Positions 60,760-64,000 of a stretch of 64,000 bases of DNA are shown here, piece after piece. Position 1 is the stretch's first letter; the number at the start of each line of letters is the position of its first letter. Both the position numbers and the translations under genes were made by a program. The notes below the pieces were generated by a model. That model searched no databases. It saw only the letters and a program-made list of their open reading frames with translations, and was not told where the DNA came from. This DNA comes from Bacillota bacterium (GTDB lineage Bacteria > Bacillota > Clostridia > Oscillospirales > Ruminococcaceae), in contig JAEWLW010000054.1 of the NCBI GenBank assembly GCA_023457355.1, positions 1 to 64,000 on the forward strand, read 5' to 3'.

Positions 60760-61611
60760 TCAAAAAAGTATGTCTACCGCGTCATAAATTTCGGGGTAAT
60801 AGGTTTTTTCGTAATCGGGATAGCAGACATAATCCGCCACAATCTCCGCAAACCACTCCTGAATGCTGACGGTTGAATACAAACTGCCTTCCGCACTCCG
60901 ATAGGTCGGGAACGCTTTCCAAAGCGCAATCCAGTCCGAATCTGATTCGGTCATAAACGAACTGTAACCCGCGGATAAGCCCAGCTGCCAGTCAAGATTA
61001 TGGCCTAACTCGTGCGCCAGCGTACGCAGGTAAGTGTCTTCATATCCGCACCATTCTTCTATGTAGATGTCGCCCGTGGTAACAAACATACCGATGGCAT
61101 CCGCACTGGCATTCGATGCAACATTTCGGATATCTGAAACAATATAGATGTCGCCCGAAAATTCATCAAGAAGCATATCCGGGATATCGGCCAAGGCATC
61201 GGTGATATCCAAAAGTGTATCTTCGCTAACCTTGGAATCATACAGGCTGACGGTGATGCCCGCATAGGTTGTGCTGGCTAAGGATGAATCGCGTGTGGTG
61301 GTTGGCGGCTGGTGGCGGATATCCGGTGCGACCAGACCAGTTTGGCCAATCGCAGTTTTTGCCCGGCTTGCCGCATCCTGCGCCTGCTGAGAAGCCTGCG
61401 GTGGCTGAGGCCTTTGTTTAGCAATCCGGTTTTGCCCGACAGAGTGCTGTAACGGTGCATTTCTGGCGGGCACCTGCTGCTGAACTTGTTTTAGCTGCCA
61501 AAATAAATTTGCACGACTTCCGCCGCCCACAGCAAACGCCGTCAGTTGGGTGCTAAGCAGTAGCGACACAGCAGTAACTGTCGCAAGAAATATTCTAAGC
61601 ACTTTCTTCAT
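60760..61611 (-). CDS. Secreted HExxH zinc metallopeptidase
   Basis: 283 residues. A signal peptide (about 1-28) ends near FAVGG. A Gln/Pro/Ala-rich low-complexity linker (about 40-115) follows, then a catalytic domain with AHELGHNLDWQLG (HExxH) and a downstream IQEWFAEIVADYV that supplies a likely third zinc-ligand Glu and Asp. The layout recalls anthrax-lethal-factor-like (ATLF) peptidase domains, which I suspect but cannot confirm. It may cut a host or own-envelope protein. No dedicated export genes lie nearby. Confidence 0.75.
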   Translation of the reverse strand: MKKVLRIFLATVTAVSLLLSTQLTAFAVGGGSRANLFWQLKQVQQQVPARNAPLQHSVGQNRIAKQRPQPPQASQQAQDAASRAKTAIGQTGLVAPDIRHQPPTTTRDSSLASTTYAGITVSLYDSKVSEDTLLDITDALADIPDMLLDEFSGDIYIVSDIRNVASNASADAIGMFVTTGDIYIEEWCGYEDTYLRTLAHELGHNLDWQLGLSAGYSSFMTESDSDWIALWKAFPTYRSAEGSLYSTVSIQEWFAEIVADYVCYPDYEKTYYPEIYDAVDILF

Positions 61612-61710
61612 GGCAAATTCAGTCTCCTTTATTTTTCTTAAATAAGGCAGAATATACCTTTTTTACCATTGTAGACGGCTGCATTGACGTTTTTAAAAAA
61701 ACTATTCGAT

Positions 61711-61753
61711 AAAAAGATGAAAATATAATGTGAGCCGCCCGAAAGCGGCCCAC
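61711..61753 (-). terminator. Terminator of ppnP
   Basis: On the minus strand GTGGGCCGC (61753-61745) pairs with GCGGCTCAC (61738-61730), one G-T pair, followed by ATTATATTTTCATCTTTTT. The rest of the 288-base gap between the peptidase and ppnP holds nothing recognised. Confidence 0.6.
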
Positions 61754-61899
61754 AACCTGACATGAAAATATAAATGCCCGCACTTTCCTGCATATATTGC
61801 AGAAAAACGATAGCCGGATTGAGCGCTGTATGCGCGGGTATGAAAGACGGCAAGGACACACAGTGGCATAATGATTCGTGCGCTCTTGTGTTTTGGCCG

Positions 61900-62217
61900 T
61901 TACACGTCAAAATAGGAACAGCAATAATCCACAACGCCGTCGGCAGAAACCTTAAACGCGCTGTTCGCGGGCACCTCCAATATTTGTCCTTCACTGTAAG
62001 CTGCCCAAGTTTCACTGCCGGGGAGTAAAGCGTTCAGTGTTCCCGCCAATATTTCCATCCGTTCTTTTGCGACCGTACCAAATTCATATTCGCCGGGTAA
62101 AATGATTCCCAGTGTTTGCCGGGTACCGTCCGCCAGTGTAACCGTGCGACTGGTCACCTTGCCGTCATAATAGACGTTTGCCTTTTTAACAATTGTTGCG
62201 TTTTGAAATCGGTCCAT
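61900..62217 (-). CDS. ppnP: Pyrimidine/purine nucleoside phosphorylase PpnP
   Basis: 105 residues, a cupin-like small protein of the PpnP (YaiE, DUF1255) family that splits nucleosides with phosphate. ANVYYDGKVTSRTV, LGIILPGEYEFGTVAKERMEILAG and LEVPANSAFKVSADGVVDYCCSY cover the whole family. ATG 62217 follows GGGGGGATT; the longer frame begins in the promoter region. Confidence 0.88.
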   Translation of the reverse strand: MDRFQNATIVKKANVYYDGKVTSRTVTLADGTRQTLGIILPGEYEFGTVAKERMEILAGTLNALLPGSETWAAYSEGQILEVPANSAFKVSADGVVDYCCSYFDV

Positions 62218-62248
62218 GATAATCCCCCCGGAAGATTTATTTTTCAAG

Positions 62249-62278
62249 ATACTACCACATACGCCGCCCAAAAAGCAA
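62249..62278 (-). promoter_or_regulatory. Candidate promoter of ppnP
   Basis: On the minus strand TTGCTT (62278-62273) and TAGTAT (62254-62249) are separated by 18 bases. Modest match to the vegetative consensus. Confidence 0.45.
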
Positions 62279-62332
62279 TCATTTTTTTCTGTTTGCGCCA
62301 TTATAAATGCACCGCAATGGCATTAAGCGGAT

Positions 62333-62839
62333 TCATCCCATCTGTTCGCCGTTAAAGTACATGTCTTGGAGTATCTGGATGCCGGTTCGGGTTTTGAACA
62401 GCTTTTGGCGAATCTGTCTGACAGCGTCTTCAGGCATAGCATCCTCATATATGTTGACCAGAAAATCCGCCTCGACCAAAATCTGATAGTCTTGCCCTGC
62501 GATATCGGTATAGGTGTGATGGTGCCCGACCAGCCAGCAGACCCGCTCGATGATGCCCTCTGCTACGCCCAGCGATTGCAGCAAATTTTTTGCTTCGGGC
62601 GGGCCTTCAAGTTGCTGGTAGTAGCCGCTGGCACTTTGATATTTTTTCTCGCTGTTTTTAATGCCGATATCATGTACCAGCGCCGCAATTTCCAGAATCG
62701 TCCGGGTCGGGCTGTCAAGGCCTTCCCCCGCGCCAATGGCCTTTGCCAACCCAAAGACCTTTAGAAAATGGTTCGTGCGCCGCGCATCGCCTGCATCATA
62801 AGCGATCATCGCAATCAACACTTTAGAAATATCGTCCAT
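62333..62839 (-). CDS. HD-domain phosphohydrolase-like protein
   Basis: 168 residues. HD motif AALVHDIGIKN (about 48-58), an earlier His in RTNHFLKVFGLAKAI, and CWLVGHHHTYTDIAG and LVEADFLVNIYED complete the metal-binding set. The substrate is unknown; many such proteins act on nucleotides. The start may be GTG 62851 instead of ATG 62839. Confidence 0.8.
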   Translation of the reverse strand: MDDISKVLIAMIAYDAGDARRTNHFLKVFGLAKAIGAGEGLDSPTRTILEIAALVHDIGIKNSEKKYQSASGYYQQLEGPPEAKNLLQSLGVAEGIIERVCWLVGHHHTYTDIAGQDYQILVEADFLVNIYEDAMPEDAVRQIRQKLFKTRTGIQILQDMYFNGEQMG

Positions 62840-62924
62840 CTTATTCACCAACCTTTAAGCTGAAAGATAACACCGGCAGCCGCAAATAAAAGGGCGGCGT
62901 GTGTTTGCCTGTTATTGATGCGGT

Positions 62925-63803
62925 TCAGCACTGGCGTAAAACACCGTCGAAGGTTAAAATAGCCTGATAAAGATCCGGCCTGCGGTCCCTGAATATGCCC
63001 CACTCTGCCCTTTGGTCCCGGGCCATGTCCAAATCGATTTCCGCAATTAACACAGCCTCTTCTGTTCTTCCGGCTTCAGCCAGCTTTGCGCCGGTTGCGT
63101 CGGTTATAAACGAAGAACCATAAAACGTTATTTCAGAATTCTCAATCCTTTCCGTCCCGATACGGTTGGAGGCCACGACCGGAACCAGATTACACGCCGA
63201 ATGCCCAATCATGCAGCGCTGCCAGTGGTCCTTTGAATCCACCTGAGGGCTTTCCGGCTCCGACCCGATGGCCGTGGGATAAAGCAGCAGCTCCGCGCCC
63301 ATCAGCACCATGCAGCGCGCCGCCTCGGGATACCATTGGTCCCAGCAGATGCCCACGCCGATTTTTGCATATTTGGTGTTCCATACTTTGAAACCGGTGT
63401 CCCCCGGGTTAAAATAATATTTTTCTTCATAGCCGGGGCCGTCGGGAATATGACTTTTCCGGTAAACGCCCAAAACAGTCCCGTCGGCGTCGATCATCGC
63501 CATAGCATTGTAGCGGGCATTGTTTTTCTTTTCATAAAAACTGATAGGCAGCACAACCCCCAGTTCTCTGGCTACCTCTTTAAAATGGGCAATGGCACGG
63601 TTGCTTTCCAGCTCGGTGGCGTAGCCGTAATATTCAGGCTTTTCCTTCTGGCAGAAATACAGTGTTTCAAATAGCTCCTGAATTAAAATAATGTTGGCAC
63701 CTTTTGCGGCCGCTTCCCGCACCAGCCTGTCCGCATTCCGGATATTTTCTGCAATATCGGTACTGCAACGCATCTGTGTGGCGGCAACTTTAATAACATT
63801 CAT
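62925..63803 (-). CDS. aguB: N-carbamoylputrescine amidase
   Basis: A nitrilase-family amidase that hydrolyses N-carbamoylputrescine to putrescine, carbon dioxide and ammonia. The Glu-Lys-Cys triad is visible: IQELFETLYFCQ, VYRKSHIPDG and VGICWDQWYPEAARCM. KVAATQM opens the protein. It has 292 residues. The partial agmatine deiminase gene ending 31 bases upstream supports the agmatine-to-putrescine pathway. Confidence 0.93.
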   Translation of the reverse strand: MNVIKVAATQMRCSTDIAENIRNADRLVREAAAKGANIILIQELFETLYFCQKEKPEYYGYATELESNRAIAHFKEVARELGVVLPISFYEKKNNARYNAMAMIDADGTVLGVYRKSHIPDGPGYEEKYYFNPGDTGFKVWNTKYAKIGVGICWDQWYPEAARCMVLMGAELLLYPTAIGSEPESPQVDSKDHWQRCMIGHSACNLVPVVASNRIGTERIENSEITFYGSSFITDATGAKLAEAGRTEEAVLIAEIDLDMARDQRAEWGIFRDRRPDLYQAILTFDGVLRQC

Positions 63804-63834
63804 GTTAAAACCTCAATATAATCGGAATTTATGG

Positions 63835-64000
63835 TTAGCGGATACCCTTTGGAAACTGCTGCGTGACACAATGGATATTCCCGCCCTCGGTAACCAGAGC
63901 AGTGCTGTCGACTGTTACAATTCGCCTGTCAGGAAAAACGCCGGCAAGCAGCTGAGCGGCTCTTTGGTCGGCCTGCGCCGCTTCGCAGCCAAATATCGGC
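63835..64000 (-). CDS. aguA: Agmatine deiminase (partial, C-terminal end)
   Basis: Only the last ~54 residues lie in the window. They read PIFGCEAAQADQRAAQLL and EGGNIHCVTQQFPKG, with the catalytic Cys of the guanidine-modifying (peptidyl-arginine-deiminase-like) family in NIHC. It converts agmatine to N-carbamoylputrescine for AguB. It is cut by the window end, not by mutation. Confidence 0.85.
   Translation of the reverse strand, partial: PIFGCEAAQADQRAAQLLAGVFPDRRIVTVDSTALVTEGGNIHCVTQQFPKGIR

Noticed and set aside
61638..62015. 125-residue minus-strand frame overlapping ppnP
   Set aside because: Out of frame with ppnP, which has a complete family match and a Shine-Dalgarno.

Overview
The window looks like about 64 kb of chromosome from an anaerobic, endospore-forming clostridium, most probably a gut Oscillospiraceae/Ruminococcaceae relative. 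The grounds are an almost complete spoIIIA operon, spoIIM and cwlD, a SCIFF peptide with its radical SAM maturase, a tyrosine T-box, a lysine riboswitch, and the clostridial gene order asp23-nusB-xseAB-ispA-dxs-tlyA-nadK-argR-recN. No rRNA, tRNA, CRISPR array, intact insertion sequence or prophage was recognised. The species assignment is inference.

Layout: (1) 1-5.2 kb: a membrane diguanylate cyclase, then cwlD-radA behind a promoter that carries a LexA-box-like palindrome. A 57-residue Cys-rich gene runs antisense into the end of radA. (2) 5.4-16.2 kb: one long unit made of a TRAP transporter (dctQ-dctM-dctP), a fructoselysine-6-kinase-like PfkB protein, a FrlC-like epimerase, hydantoinase/oxoprolinase subunits HyuA and HyuB, a FrlB-like SIS deglycase and a GntR/UTRA regulator. 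I read it as an Amadori-product (glycated amino acid) catabolic system with an added ATP-dependent ring-opening step. It is the best candidate for an undescribed system here. (3) 16.2-24.1 kb: Xer recombinase, spoIIM, a small lipoprotein-like gene, proC, SCIFF maturase and peptide, a TIGR04086-type membrane protein, yajC, tgt, queA. (4) 24.1-30.6 kb: lysine riboswitch, then asd-dapA-dapB, pyruvate kinase and an FCD-domain regulator.

(5) 30.7-39.0 kb, minus strand: a nine-gene operon that joins a second asd, an aspartokinase and a second dapA to an HcnABC-like (D-hydroxyproline/opine/D-amino-acid) dehydrogenase, its iron-sulfur subunits and a sodium:solute symporter. (6) 39.3-43.1 kb: small membrane proteins, a BclA-like C-terminal remnant, and tyrS under a T-box. 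(7) 43.1-53.5 kb: the recN-to-asp23 housekeeping block, with a TsaD-like paralog and a divergent PAP2 protein inserted. (8) 54.2-59.0 kb: spoIIIAA-AH. (9) 59.1-64.0 kb: a GT8 glycosyltransferase, a secreted HExxH peptidase, ppnP, an HD protein, and the aguB/aguA agmatine genes, aguA being cut by the window end.

A family of palindromic intergenic repeats of about 120 bp, whose hairpins contain TATAATA, occurs at 27.4, 29.6, 53.8 and 60.4 kb. Many transcription units are bounded by clear intrinsic terminators, and several promoters have near-consensus -35/-10 boxes with 17-bp spacing.
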